Assembly: GCF_030384665.1 (NCBI RefSeq)
Contig: NC_083673.1
Location: forward strand, 3,481,501 to 3,545,500
Source of the DNA: Lodderomyces elongisporus
Taxonomy: Eukaryota > Ascomycota > Pichiomycetes > Serinales > Debaryomycetaceae
Length of the DNA stretch: 64,000 nt
Direction: 5' to 3'
Below are positions 8,455 through 18,057 of this stretch, one piece after another (position 1 is the first letter of the stretch; each line of letters starts with the position of its first letter). The notes under the pieces were generated by a model. That model worked only from the letters and a program-made list of their open reading frames with translations, was not told the DNA's origin and did not search any database. The translations under genes were made by a program, and so were the position numbers.

Positions 8455-10998
8455 TTATTTGAATTCCAAAACCTCAACAACACTGTGCATTGCTTCCTTA
8501 GCCTCCGGACTTCCCCTGGTCAAAATCTCTTTACATGCACCTTTGAGACCTTTGTAGTCCCTTATTGCCGCAAGTATTGAGAGATCTTTATTTGCAGCGG
8601 CATATACTAAATTGACCAATAAATACGAGGCGACAATAATCAATTCTTTCTGTTCTTGATCCCCACTTGCACTATTGTTGTTGTGGCTGCTAATGTTGGA
8701 CTTGTTTTCATCACCACTATGACCCAATTGCCGGTCTAAAATGCTCACCAAAATTTCCAAAAGCTCATTTCGAATAGTCACAGTGGAAACTAGCACCTCA
8801 GCAATCATGTCAAACTCTGTAGCGTTGACCAAGAATTTCCCAACAGCAACTTGTAAATTCACCTCTACTGAATTGAATAACTTTAAAGTAATCAGTAATC
8901 GTTCTTTATTTTTGGTTTGCTCGACATTGAAGAACTTGGCAAGTAAGACCGGGCGATTGATCAAATTACTAAGAAGTTGAAAAGTAGCAAGTTGAAGGTG
9001 GCTAGAAAGGATAAGGTCATCCACGTACGGAAAAAATTCGGTGATTATGAAATCACGCAAAGAAGGATTCTCGATGGAGGCCACATTGGTCAATGCCAAT
9101 AATGATTCGTACTTGTCTAATAAAGTTAATTCAAGGTTATTGTTGTTGTTGTTGTTGTCATTGTTGTCGTTGTCATTGTTGTCGTTGTCATTGTTGCTGT
9201 CATTGTCGTTAATATTTTCGTTGTTTCCCAAAAGTTGTGTAAGAAATGGGATTGTTGTTTTCACGTCATAGTTTTTAAATGCAATTTCAGGATTAACACT
9301 GATCATCATCCGTGCAAGACTTTGCAAAGCTTTCAAATAAATCTCGGCTTGTTGAGCATCATTTGGAATTGTTGGCAAAAGTCTCTTTTCCACTTTTTCA
9401 ATCTTGCTGTTCTTAATCAAGTAGTTCACGATAATGGTTAAAGCTCCTTGCTTCACCAATTCTGTTCGCACACTTTTTTTCTGATCGCTGGAAATGTTGT
9501 AGATTATATCAACAACTGCATTCATGATATTTTTGCTCGAAGACTCGTAGGTTTTGACCAGGCTGAGCTTAGAAATTAACTCGTCATCTTTAAGTAACTC
9601 TTCGTTGAACAATCGGATACCATCAATTTTTTCCTCATTGCTGTCTGAACCAACTTTCGGCATCACTGCCTGTTTCAACTCACTGCGTGAGCCTTGGTAT
9701 TGTGAAGATGTCCTAGATTTTGACCTAGTCAAATTTGCCAAGATGGTTAACACGACATATTGGATGGAAGTGTTAATGTTTGTTGACTTGGATGATCGTT
9801 GGAAAATATCCAAGAGTTTTTCAACAAACGAAACATCTACTCTCATCCATTCGCGAGCCTCCCAAAACAAACTGACATATGTTAAACCTTCAACGGCAAA
9901 GTCGATATAGTTTTCGTGGTCCTTATCATTCTCAGACTCACCTTCGATGTACAACATGAGACAATCAGCAACGTCTGTTATCTTGATTTTTTTATTATTT
10001 AGCAGCTGATGAATAAAACTCCATTCTTTGGCCAAAACAAGGCTTGCCAACACTTTCACTGGTTTGTCATATGACTGAAACGAATTTTCCATCAAGTTTT
10101 TGTAGTTGTCAGCGTTGAATTTTCTGCAATTCTCAACTATGCATGAGGCTGACATGCACTTTAGAATAGGTATGTAAAAAGTTTTTTCATGTTTTTTTTC
10201 CAAAAAATATTCTTTTGTCCTTTTTCTTGTATATATTTGAGTGGTTTCCTCGGGAATTACGGGAAAACACATCTCAACCACGGCGAGAAAGTTTTTGAAA
10301 GAAGCGCCATCAATATAAGGTATATTTTCATCATCATCATTGTTTTTGATGTTACCACCACCACTACCACTACCACTGTCACTATCGCCACTTGTTCGAC
10401 CAACATCATCAGCTTCATCTCCAATTTGCACTTCGAGATAATCTTTGATGGCTTCAATAGTATTTGCTTTCTCTATTTGCAAACATTGCACAACAATAAT
10501 CAAGACTAAATGGTCTACTTTGGCTATTTTCCCGACCAATGTAAGAAATAGACCAATGTGTTGGGTATTGACTATTTTTGTCTGTGTGATTAATGAAGCA
10601 TAAAGCTGTAGATAGAACTTGCAATTTGCTAGACTTTCTTCCTTCTCTCCATCCTTAATCTTGATGCGCAAGGCGGAAAGAATCTTTTGAATATCTGGGG
10701 TTGTAATAATTGGTTTTTTCAGCTCCACTATAGTCAATAAGATTGTTGTATCATCTAGATTCTTGGCTAATTGTAGAAATCGTTCTGGCTCTGTAGTAAG
10801 TTTGGTATAAAGAAAACCCGAATCGGACGACTTCTGTGTAGCATTTAGTAATACATCCTTGATCTCCTTCAAAGATTGTGATGACAGGATAGTTTGAGGC
10901 AGTGCCAGTGTCAGTGTCAATGATAATGCTTCATCATAAAGTTTTTCTAAATCACCCCTAACGGTGTTCAAGTTTTCCTTTTCGTTGACCCCAGCCAT
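8455..10998 (-). CDS. SHE4: She4, UCS-domain myosin chaperone
   Basis: The protein has 847 residues, close to the roughly 790 of yeast She4. It is almost entirely helical, in an armadillo-like pattern. A central region is followed by a C-terminal UCS domain; the passages VVDIIYNISSDQKKSVRTEL and LALTNVASIENPSLRDFI are typical of it. She4 binds myosin motor domains (Myo1/3/5 and Myo4 classes) with Hsp90 and Hsp70 and supports actin organisation, endocytosis and mRNA transport. Species-specific low-complexity inserts are a Ser/Gly/Asp tract near residue 205-215 and a long Asn/Asp tract near 590-620, encoded by an interrupted trinucleotide repeat at about 9135-9225. It is divergent from YNG2. 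Confidence 0.85.
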   Translation of the reverse strand: MAGVNEKENLNTVRGDLEKLYDEALSLTLTLALPQTILSSQSLKEIKDVLLNATQKSSDSGFLYTKLTTEPERFLQLAKNLDDTTILLTIVELKKPIITTPDIQKILSALRIKIKDGEKEESLANCKFYLQLYASLITQTKIVNTQHIGLFLTLVGKIAKVDHLVLIIVVQCLQIEKANTIEAIKDYLEVQIGDEADDVGRTSGDSDSGSGSGGGNIKNNDDDENIPYIDGASFKNFLAVVEMCFPVIPEETTQIYTRKRTKEYFLEKKHEKTFYIPILKCMSASCIVENCRKFNADNYKNLMENSFQSYDKPVKVLASLVLAKEWSFIHQLLNNKKIKITDVADCLMLYIEGESENDKDHENYIDFAVEGLTYVSLFWEAREWMRVDVSFVEKLLDIFQRSSKSTNINTSIQYVVLTILANLTRSKSRTSSQYQGSRSELKQAVMPKVGSDSNEEKIDGIRLFNEELLKDDELISKLSLVKTYESSSKNIMNAVVDIIYNISSDQKKSVRTELVKQGALTIIVNYLIKNSKIEKVEKRLLPTIPNDAQQAEIYLKALQSLARMMISVNPEIAFKNYDVKTTIPFLTQLLGNNENINDNDSNNDNDNNDNDNNDNNNNNNNLELTLLDKYESLLALTNVASIENPSLRDFIITEFFPYVDDLILSSHLQLATFQLLSNLINRPVLLAKFFNVEQTKNKERLLITLKLFNSVEVNLQVAVGKFLVNATEFDMIAEVLVSTVTIRNELLEILVSILDRQLGHSGDENKSNISSHNNNSASGDQEQKELIIVASYLLVNLVYAAANKDLSILAAIRDYKGLKGACKEILTRGSPEAKEAMHSVVEVLEFK

Positions 10999-11315
10999 TA
11001 CTTTCGCTTGTGTTGCAATTTAAGCTCTATGATTTTAATATAAAACATTAAAAAAAAAAAAAAAGAAAATAATAGAAATAATGGAAATAATAACTACGCA
11101 TTTATCAAGGAAAAAAATAAAAAAATACAAATTCCAAAAATTTAAATCTAAACTTTTGACATTTACAATAGAATCTCTAAAGCAATACCGAGCATACATT
11201 TGGACTACCATCAGCTCAAAAGACTCATACGTCCCTGTATATATATTTATATATATATATATATATTCACACATACATATACACATCTAAGTCGATACGC
11301 AAACACTAACACGAG
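10999..11315. other. Intergenic: divergent SHE4/YNG2 promoter
   Basis: About 320 bp of AT-rich DNA. It has an A tract near 11050-11062 and a TA-rich alternating stretch around 11237-11265, just upstream of YNG2, which may provide TATA-like function. No other signal is visible. Confidence 0.5.
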
Positions 11316-12161
11316 ATGGATACATCAACTGTTTTAGAAAAATATACCCATGACCTTTCCAATTTGCCGCTCGAAGTAAGACATCTCCTTGAAGAAATCA
11401 AGAATAAAGATGCACAGCTTGTTGAGATACGAAGGCAATACCAGGCGAAGGATAATCAAATACACAAGTTTATTAGAGCAAATGGAACACTATCCAAAAA
11501 TCCTAAAGAGCTGCAGCTTAATGCAAAAATAGAACAGGAAATGAATGCTGCTATTAAAATACAAAAGGAAAAGATTCTCTTAGCCAATACGGCTCTTTTC
11601 CTTATATCGAAAAATCTATTTAATTTTGAAACTGACATCACCAAATTAGAGCGAGACGAGCTCTTGCCGCCATTAGAGTCGCCTTTAGATCTCGCGCGCA
11701 AGGATGAATTACTCAGCGGCTTGTCGGATAGCTTATCGGCCACACCCACCCCAAGATATCCATCCTCGATGACACCGATTGCAGAACCTGTGAAACGAGG
11801 TCAAAAGAGAAAGGGTCCACTGAAAGGATCCTCGACTCCTGCTATTCCATTAAAGATCAGCAAACGAATAAAGTCGGAGGAAGCAGAAGAGTCTACACCA
11901 TTGCCAACTGGATCATTGGCTATGGATGGCTTGACAAGCGACTCGATAAATGGGGATGGTCCTTTAGGTGAAGATGCTGACAATAATCTTTATTGTTTCT
12001 GTCAACGAGTCAGTTTCGGTGAGATGATTGCATGCGACAATGGAGACTGTAAGTATGAATGGTTCCATTGGAGTTGTGTAGGTATTACAGAACCGCCAAA
12101 AGATACAGATGTATGGTTCTGTCCTGATTGTCGTACAAAGAAGAAAAAGACAAGAAAGTAG
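11316..12161 (+). CDS. YNG2: Yng2, PHD-finger ING-family subunit of the NuA4 histone acetyltransferase
   Basis: The protein has 281 residues, matching yeast Yng2 (about 282) along the whole length. The N-terminal ING coiled-coil region (1-120) contains LEEIKNKD, QIHKFIR and LANTALFLI, which are conserved in Yng2. A basic disordered linker (150-195, KRGQKRKGP) follows. The C-terminus is a C4HC3 PHD finger (about 227-274: YCFCQRVSFGEMIACDN, WFHWSCVGI, WFCPDC), which in this family reads H3K4me3. A lysine-rich tail ends the protein. Yng2 belongs to the Esa1-Epl1 piccolo module that drives H4/H2A acetylation in the nucleus. Its only neighbour with shared promoter space is SHE4, which is functionally unrelated. 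Confidence 0.95.
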   Translation: MDTSTVLEKYTHDLSNLPLEVRHLLEEIKNKDAQLVEIRRQYQAKDNQIHKFIRANGTLSKNPKELQLNAKIEQEMNAAIKIQKEKILLANTALFLISKNLFNFETDITKLERDELLPPLESPLDLARKDELLSGLSDSLSATPTPRYPSSMTPIAEPVKRGQKRKGPLKGSSTPAIPLKISKRIKSEEAEESTPLPTGSLAMDGLTSDSINGDGPLGEDADNNLYCFCQRVSFGEMIACDNGDCKYEWFHWSCVGITEPPKDTDVWFCPDCRTKKKKTRK

Positions 12162-13059
12162 ATTCCATAAGTCAATATATAAGTAAATACATACGTAAGT
12201 AAGGAAGCAGGTAGGGAACTAATCAAGGAACTAACTAAGTACTAAATGTGAAGATTTCCATTACTTATAGAGTCCTAAATCGATCTATTGGAAAAAAAAA
12301 GAATTTCTGATGTTATTGCCGTTGTTTATCATGATCAAACTAAATTATAGTTTTACATGGCTCTCCTTTAACTCAGCAAGTGCGTTTATTTTGGTGCAGT
12401 GGTTGATAAAGTCGATGCGCCATGTAAATTAATCAAATCATATTGCTTTTGAAAAATGGCCTTTTGAAGAGAATGTTTGAAATTAAAAAAAAAAAAAATA
12501 AAAGGACTTTGCAAGTAGCAAATTCTTATTTGATAACACTTTTTGATGACGAGTTAATCAAACTTTTTTTTCCCAATAACCCTCATTGCCAAACTGATTC
12601 TGGTACTCTTGGTGATATGCATAGTGTTTAAATTTGGCGATAATTGCACAAAAAAAAAATTTAATAAAATTCTCGAAACGCGATTCAAAACAATAAGCAA
12701 ACTTAAACAACCTACCCTACCCACTCCCCCCCCCCCCCCTGCCCCTGTCATTAAAATTTCTCTTATGCTCTCCTTCTTTTCATTTACCATAGATTACAAC
12801 TGAAAAATACTGAAAATATTTTGATTTCTTTCCAAACTTCCTTGGTTTACATTTATAGTATCACTGTCGCTAAATCACATTCGTTTCTTTTCAAAAGCTC
12901 CACTTTATTCAAAGCTACCTGATCTGAAAGAAAGATAAAAAAAAAAATCACTGCTATAGACCCCAAACGAAAATTAAACACGAGCAAGATCAAGATCAAA
13001 ATCAAAATCAAAAGCACAAGCAAAACCAAAAACTTTAAAAACTTATTTTCATATAAAGA
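12162..13059. other. Intergenic upstream of the GPI-protein gene
   Basis: About 900 bp without a credible gene. It includes a 14-bp C homopolymer (12726-12739), A tracts, and a run of CAAGAT/CAAAAT-type imperfect repeats at about 12980-13030 just before the ATG. That A/C-rich leader looks like a 5' untranslated region of a well-expressed wall-protein gene (inference). Confidence 0.5.
12726..12739 (+). repeat. Poly-C homopolymer (C14)
   Basis: Fourteen consecutive C residues in intergenic DNA, followed by TGCCCC. It is the second such tract in the window and has the same strand polarity as the first. Confidence 0.9.
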
Positions 13060-13917
13060 ATGTTATACAAATTCCTCATACTAGCAATATTATCGCTAGG
13101 CAATACTGCTGAAATTGCGGCTGCGGCTGCGGCAGTTGATACCACTACTGCTGTAGCTGCTGTTGCTGCTGCTGCTGTAGATACAACAACTCCTGCTGCA
13201 GGTGCTGCGGCAACCACGACCACCGCTGCTGGAGCTGCTGCTGCTGCAGACACAACTACGACGAATGCAGCAGGAGCTGCAACGACCGGTGGAACAGCTA
13301 CAACCGGTACTGGGACTGGGACTGGGACTGGTACCGCAACCACTCCAGCCACGGTAACACCAACCACTACTGCATTGGCCGGTGCAACAACAACCGGAAC
13401 TGCTACTACTGGCACTGGAACTGTTAAAACAGGAACTGGAACTGCTACAGGTGTCACTACTGGCACTGGAACTGCTACAGGTGTCACTACTGGCACTGGA
13501 ACTGCTACAGGTGTTACTACCGGCACTGGAACTGCTACAGGTGTCACTACCGGCACTGGAACTGTTAAAACAGGAACTGGAACTGCTACAGGTGTCACTA
13601 CTGGCACAGGAACCGCTACCGGAGTCACTACTGGTATTGGTGCCGCCACGGGTGTTACTACTGGCACTGGAACTGAAACTGGTGCTGAAACTGGTGCTGC
13701 CACGACAACTCAAGCTGCAGGTACAGAAACAGCTGATGACAATGCTGGCGAAACATACTCATTTGTCACGAGCCGTACATATGCAAGCTCTGCCTCAAGC
13801 ACTCAAACGCAAGCAGCAACCACCTCGGGGGATTCATCTGTAGCTTCTGGTGGAAGCCCTGGTTTGGTTGTAAACTCCTGGTCATTGATCATGCTTGCCA
13901 TGACATTTTTATATTGA
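13060..13917 (+). CDS. Repeat-rich GPI-anchored cell-wall protein
   Basis: The protein has 285 residues. An N-terminal hydrophobic signal peptide (about 1-17, [17 protein letters not shown]) is followed by an Ala/Thr-rich region and a Gly/Thr/Val tandem-repeat region (about 118-215). The basic unit is [10 protein letters not shown], 10 residues or 30 bp. A Ser/Thr-rich stretch with [12 protein letters not shown] follows. A small-residue cleavage region (ASGGSPG) and a C-terminal hydrophobic tail ending [10 protein letters not shown] form a GPI attachment signal. It has almost no charged residues. Such proteins are heavily O-mannosylated and end in the plasma membrane or cell wall. I do not recognise a specific ortholog. 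The long open frames on the opposite strand over this gene come from its repeat composition. Confidence 0.8.
   Translation: MLYKFLILAILSLGNTAEIAAAAAAVDTTTAVAAVAAAAVDTTTPAAGAAATTTTAAGAAAAADTTTTNAAGAATTGGTATTGTGTGTGTGTATTPATVTPTTTALAGATTTGTATTGTGTVKTGTGTATGVTTGTGTATGVTTGTGTATGVTTGTGTATGVTTGTGTVKTGTGTATGVTTGTGTATGVTTGIGAATGVTTGTGTETGAETGAATTTQAAGTETADDNAGETYSFVTSRTYASSASSTQTQAATTSGDSSVASGGSPGLVVNSWSLIMLAMTFLY
13411..13682 (+). repeat. 30-bp coding minisatellite with a 141-bp higher-order unit
   Basis: Units of about 30 bp encoding [10 protein letters not shown] repeat through the GPI-protein gene. A variant module encoding GTGTVKT begins at 13411 and again at 13552. The 141-bp period equals one 17-residue module plus three 10-residue modules. 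The 3' units are more diverged. This is a likely length-variable (VNTR) segment. Confidence 0.85.
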
Positions 13918-14481
13918 ACAAGACTTGTGACTCAAGTAGATCTTGAATAGGTTTTGGGTTAGAATAGGATAGGTAGAGTTACGTTACTTAAAAGACGTTT
14001 TATAGATTGAATCATACTTGTTTTTTTTTAGAAAAAAAAAATCGAAAAAAAAAGAGGACCACATTCAGCAGTGTGCTTTAGAAGTAAAGAAAGATATACC
14101 TGATCAGCGTAGAATCTTGTTTTAGAGTATATTGTTATAATTTGAGTGTAAAATCAGAATGAAAAAGAAAAGGAAAACGGAAATAGAAATAGAAATAGAA
14201 ATAGAAATAGAAATAGAAATAGAAATAGAAATAGAAATAGAAATAGAAATAGAAATAGAAATAGAAATAGAAATAGAAATAGAAATAGAAATAGAAATAG
14301 AGAGAGAGAGAAAGAAACATGCACAAAAATGTGAAGAGAAAAAAATAGCTGTTACAGATTTAAAATCTCACTCGCATCTTACTCCACCATAGTCCAACAT
14401 CAAGCATCTATATTGTCATCTTTAAAATTACATCAAGATTACATCAACCCCCGCTTAGCACTACCACCATAGTTCATAATA
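13918..14481. other. Intergenic with a large hexanucleotide microsatellite
   Basis: This holds the 3' flank of the GPI-protein gene, then the GAAATA array described separately, then about 180 bp of promoter for the mitochondrial gene at 14482. No gene is present: the open frames over the array are only repeat translations. Confidence 0.6.
14180..14299 (+). repeat. (GAAATA)20 perfect hexanucleotide microsatellite
   Basis: Twenty uninterrupted copies of GAAATA span 14180-14299, followed directly by a short GA run (14300-14310). It starts about 300 bp upstream of the mitochondrial membrane protein gene. Confidence 0.97.
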
Positions 14482-15630
14482 ATGTTTAAATTGATTTCAC
14501 GACGAACCATTTCTTGGTTACCAATCCGAAGTTATTCCAAAGGCTCTATCTATTCTCCAGAATTTAAGCGATTACAAAATGAGATTGAACATAGTATAAA
14601 TTCCTCTTCAAAACCAAGCGAAATAGTCAGAGCCATCGACTCTATCAAACAACTTCAAGCTCAGTACCCCATACATGATCAACTCGAGTCCAAATCGAGC
14701 CTAACGAAGCAATCCGAACAACTCATAGATCAAATTTTCAAGCGAGCAGATGTTATATTCACACAAGACCTTTTACAGCAAATTTTTGTATTGAACTTAC
14801 CGACCGAATTGAACCTTAAGCTCATTAACAAGTACTATGAAATGAATCCTGCGAAATCTACAATTATCAAGAAAGATGTCGCATTAATACCACTACGTAA
14901 TGCTATATACAATGCCGATTTCAATAGGGCTATCAAAGTCTCTGATGTCACTGTTGGTCATCCAAACTATATTGCCAACAAAGCCAGCACCCTTAAACGC
15001 GGGTTTATCAAGTTGGTAGGAACAGCAGCAGCCATTACTATATTCACGAAATTTGGAGTCACAACATTGGTTGAGGAAGATATTATCCCTGCAAGTTGGC
15101 TGCACCTTGGTGCTTTGAACTCTGTATTGCTTACCTACATAATCAACTCGGCATTCTTTGTGACCATAGTCAAGTTTGGAAGACAGTTGATCTCCTCGGG
15201 TGGCGATTATCTTACTTGGCAAAAGGGTACATTGTACAACCATTGGTTTAAACATGCAGATGAAATGTTGTTTGCCTCGAAAATTATGGAAGCAGATCGA
15301 AATTTGAATAATGGTGAACTGAACCCAGAGATTGTAGAAGAGATCTGTCGTGTTGCACCCGATATAAGAAGTAATACCGCATCATTGCACCCAGGCTATG
15401 ACAGAGCTGGAAACAAGATTAGGTTGATGCAAATGAAGGACGATTTTGAAAAGTTGAAATTCCAAGCATATTGGATGACTGGTGGAGATGGATTCGAGTG
15501 GGTTGAACCTGATCAAGACCCAGCTGAAATACAATGGAGAGAGCATTTGGAAAAATACAGTAAGCCCTTGTTGAAGAACAAGGCAGATGCTGGAGAGTTG
15601 AAATGGGCAGATGAATTGATCAAAGAATAA
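14482..15630 (+). CDS. Mitochondrial membrane protein, function not recognised
   Basis: The protein has 382 residues. The N-terminus MFKLISRRTISWLPIRSYSKG is a typical mitochondrial presequence: Arg-rich, no acids, with an RSYS processing-type site. A helical hydrophilic region (30-160) precedes two hydrophobic segments (about 174-198 and 206-231), which suggests a two-span inner-membrane hairpin. The C-terminal half contains GDYLTWQKGTLYNHWF and a conserved-looking GGDGFEWVEPDQDPAE near residues 334-350. It appears to be a conserved fungal protein of unknown role, but I cannot attach a symbol. The ATG at 14482 is chosen because the presequence begins there. It converges on AMO1 across 294 bp. 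Confidence 0.75.
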   Translation: MFKLISRRTISWLPIRSYSKGSIYSPEFKRLQNEIEHSINSSSKPSEIVRAIDSIKQLQAQYPIHDQLESKSSLTKQSEQLIDQIFKRADVIFTQDLLQQIFVLNLPTELNLKLINKYYEMNPAKSTIIKKDVALIPLRNAIYNADFNRAIKVSDVTVGHPNYIANKASTLKRGFIKLVGTAAAITIFTKFGVTTLVEEDIIPASWLHLGALNSVLLTYIINSAFFVTIVKFGRQLISSGGDYLTWQKGTLYNHWFKHADEMLFASKIMEADRNLNNGELNPEIVEEICRVAPDIRSNTASLHPGYDRAGNKIRLMQMKDDFEKLKFQAYWMTGGDGFEWVEPDQDPAEIQWREHLEKYSKPLLKNKADAGELKWADELIKE

Positions 15631-15924
15631 ATGTGTAAAGTGGTTTAGCGTCCATCATGTATAAATTATGACCCCGCCCATATTAGTATTATTATCAATG
15701 TCGTTAATATTGTAAATAATGGAATATATTGTGCATGTTACAAAAAGTAAATTTTTTTGTAGATAGGTATAAATCCTGATACCAAGATTGATCACTTTTA
15801 TAGTTTTTCCTTGCTTTTTATACAAATAAGTTCATCTCTTTCTCTCTTTCTCTCTTTCTCTGAGTATATGGAAGTATTTTTTTTTAAACAATACACTCAA
15901 CTAATTCTATCTATTAATCTATTC
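15631..15924. other. Intergenic between convergent genes
   Basis: About 290 bp of AT-rich 3' flank shared by the mitochondrial gene and AMO1. It includes a CTTT/TCTC pyrimidine tract at 15834-15861. No gene is seen. Confidence 0.5.
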
Positions 15925-18057
15925 TTATTTTTTACAACAGTCATTGTTGCCGAATGCCAATCTAGAAGCTTTGTCAACATTTAACGAGCATGAGTCGACA
16001 CCTGCCTCGCCATTTTTCACTTCCGACGTGGTTTTGGCATAAGAGGGTTTGACATCCAATACCGGGTTCTCTGTGTGCAAGTTTCTAGGTCTGAGCATGA
16101 GGTCAAAGATTTCTGTTGGCATAACTGGGAAATCTTCGGGTGCTGGGAAATGGGTAATACCAAAAGTGTGGAAAAACACAATATCGGTGTTGTTGACATT
16201 TGCTTCGCCATCGTCAATCCATGAAGTCATACCTCTCACACCATCACCACTCCATTGAGCAACATGATCACCTGATGGGTATAACCTTCCATATCCATGT
16301 GCATCATCACTATATGGAACAACTTGTGTAGTGTTTGCAGCCCATGGTGCTCTTTTTCTAACCAAAGAACCTTCTTGAGCGAGTAATGGTGAGCAATATG
16401 TGGAAACCAATTTGTAAGTGGCTGGTTTGCCAGAGTATTTGTGAACAGAGTTTGGATTGAAAATATCCCAGGTTCTTGCAGTTTTGCTTTCAAAGTCAGT
16501 GATGGAATCTTTAACCTTGTTGAATGTGGTTTTTTCACAGTAGAATCCGTTACCATATTTGTTTTCAGCTGAGCCGGTTGGGAATGGAGAAGACTTGGCA
16601 TCACTTGTAGCAGCAGAGTTGTTATCACCATCAATTCTTGGATGCAATCTCAAGGAAAACAAGTGTTGGTGATTGTGTGCATTAACATTAGGGTAGACTT
16701 GAGTACCCCACTTGCCAGTGTCCTCGTCGTCTGCGCAAATGTATGTGTTTAGGATACCTGTTAATCTAATTTCCAACTTGATTGTACCATCTTGTCTAAA
16801 GATCCAGTACAAACAGTACTCGTAGTTGGCAGCGGTAAAGATTTGTGAAATGATCAACTTCTTACCTCTAGTTGTAACTGTGGTTTGGAAATCATCTCTG
16901 AAATCTGAGTGCTTGAACAAGATACCGTCATCTTCCTCGTGAATACAAATGGCATTTCTCACGGTAAAAGCATCACCATTCTTGTCTGGAAAGTGAGCAT
17001 CCATGTAGTGAATCACACCTTTACAGTCACATCCCAAAGCCAATGGGTTTGTACAATTACCTGCACCATATTCACCAATATCCAACGCGTGTTTTCTTTG
17101 ATGGGGGAAATCAGGACAACCATATGGAACAACCATTTCACATAAGGAAATACGATGGAACAATGATCTTTCATTGCCATGATCGTTATAAGTCATGTCA
17201 CTCAAAACAATACCTTCTCTATAGTTGAACCCAATGTGAAACTTAAAGTTGGACCAGCTCATCACATGACCATCCAAGTTGAATGAAACACCTTCAGGTT
17301 GGGTAACATTGATTGGGAAATTGTCGTTTTGTCTAAAACCAGAAGGATTCTCCTTGGTACCAAATTTCTCGGCAATGTGTTTTGGGTGGAAGTTTGAGTG
17401 CTTGTGTTTGGAGATCTTTCTTCTTCTTTGGGGAATATCAATGTAGATAACTTTCTTAGCATTCATATCAACAATTGGGCAGAAATCCAATGGGTGTGAG
17501 TAATGAGAGTCATCTTCGTCTGATCTCCAATACATTAAAGCTTGTTGCAATCTCTTTTCAGCGCCCCATCTTTCGTCGTATCCAATAGTCCAAGCATCAC
17601 AGTAGATTTGGTGCATCGAGTTTGGTGGAACTCCACTAATTTCACATTGTCTTTGAACTTCAGGATCATTACGAACAATGTCTTCAGTGGTTTGCAAATC
17701 GTGTGGTGTCAAGATTGGTTGTACGCCAGTAGTGTGTTGAAACTCGACAATATGTTGAGCAGTGATATCAACTACACCCTCGTGAACACCTTGATCGCCA
17801 TCAGCAACAATAACAAAGTAGGCAATTCTTGGTGGCTTTGGTCCGTTTTTTTCCTTCCACTCGTAATATGCCTTCTTCATTGGTTCTCTCAATGTGATAG
17901 TGTTGAAATTGATAATCTTACCTTCATAATTCTTTTTCACCAATGTAGACACGTTTTTGATTTCTTGAGGAGACAACGGATCCAAAGGGTGTGCTGGTGC
18001 TGGTGGTGCGCCAGCTGCAGATGTTGTGTGTAATGCCAATTGAGCCAACCTTTCCAT
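15925..18057 (-). CDS. AMO1: Peroxisomal copper amine oxidase
   Basis: The protein has 710 residues and is collinear with methylotrophic-yeast peroxisomal amine oxidase. It oxidises primary amines to aldehyde, ammonia and H2O2, which lets amines serve as a nitrogen source. The topaquinone precursor tyrosine is Tyr412 in the motif NYEYC. The catalytic base lies in YMDAHFPDKNGD, and copper-ligand histidines lie in HNHQHLFSLRLHP and in the C-terminal FGITHFPAPED region. There is no C-terminal PTS1; the protein ends CCKK. The N-terminus RLAQLALHT fits PTS2 (R-L-x5-H), with Thr where Ala or Leu is usual, so import by Pex7 is likely. The start at 18057 begins MERLAQ, as in the family. Confidence 0.95.
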   Translation of the reverse strand: MERLAQLALHTTSAAGAPPAPAHPLDPLSPQEIKNVSTLVKKNYEGKIINFNTITLREPMKKAYYEWKEKNGPKPPRIAYFVIVADGDQGVHEGVVDITAQHIVEFQHTTGVQPILTPHDLQTTEDIVRNDPEVQRQCEISGVPPNSMHQIYCDAWTIGYDERWGAEKRLQQALMYWRSDEDDSHYSHPLDFCPIVDMNAKKVIYIDIPQRRRKISKHKHSNFHPKHIAEKFGTKENPSGFRQNDNFPINVTQPEGVSFNLDGHVMSWSNFKFHIGFNYREGIVLSDMTYNDHGNERSLFHRISLCEMVVPYGCPDFPHQRKHALDIGEYGAGNCTNPLALGCDCKGVIHYMDAHFPDKNGDAFTVRNAICIHEEDDGILFKHSDFRDDFQTTVTTRGKKLIISQIFTAANYEYCLYWIFRQDGTIKLEIRLTGILNTYICADDEDTGKWGTQVYPNVNAHNHQHLFSLRLHPRIDGDNNSAATSDAKSSPFPTGSAENKYGNGFYCEKTTFNKVKDSITDFESKTARTWDIFNPNSVHKYSGKPATYKLVSTYCSPLLAQEGSLVRKRAPWAANTTQVVPYSDDAHGYGRLYPSGDHVAQWSGDGVRGMTSWIDDGEANVNNTDIVFFHTFGITHFPAPEDFPVMPTEIFDLMLRPRNLHTENPVLDVKPSYAKTTSEVKNGEAGVDSCSLNVDKASRLAFGNNDCCKK

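Noticed and set aside
13035..13713. Long minus-strand open frames (over 200 codons) opposite the GPI-protein gene
   Set aside because: They arise because the 30-bp Gly/Thr repeat lacks stops in all frames. They have no signal peptide or start context, and the plus-strand protein has a full secretory and GPI layout.
14135..14392. Open frames over the GAAATA array (EIEIEI and FYFYFY)
   Set aside because: Pure microsatellite translation.
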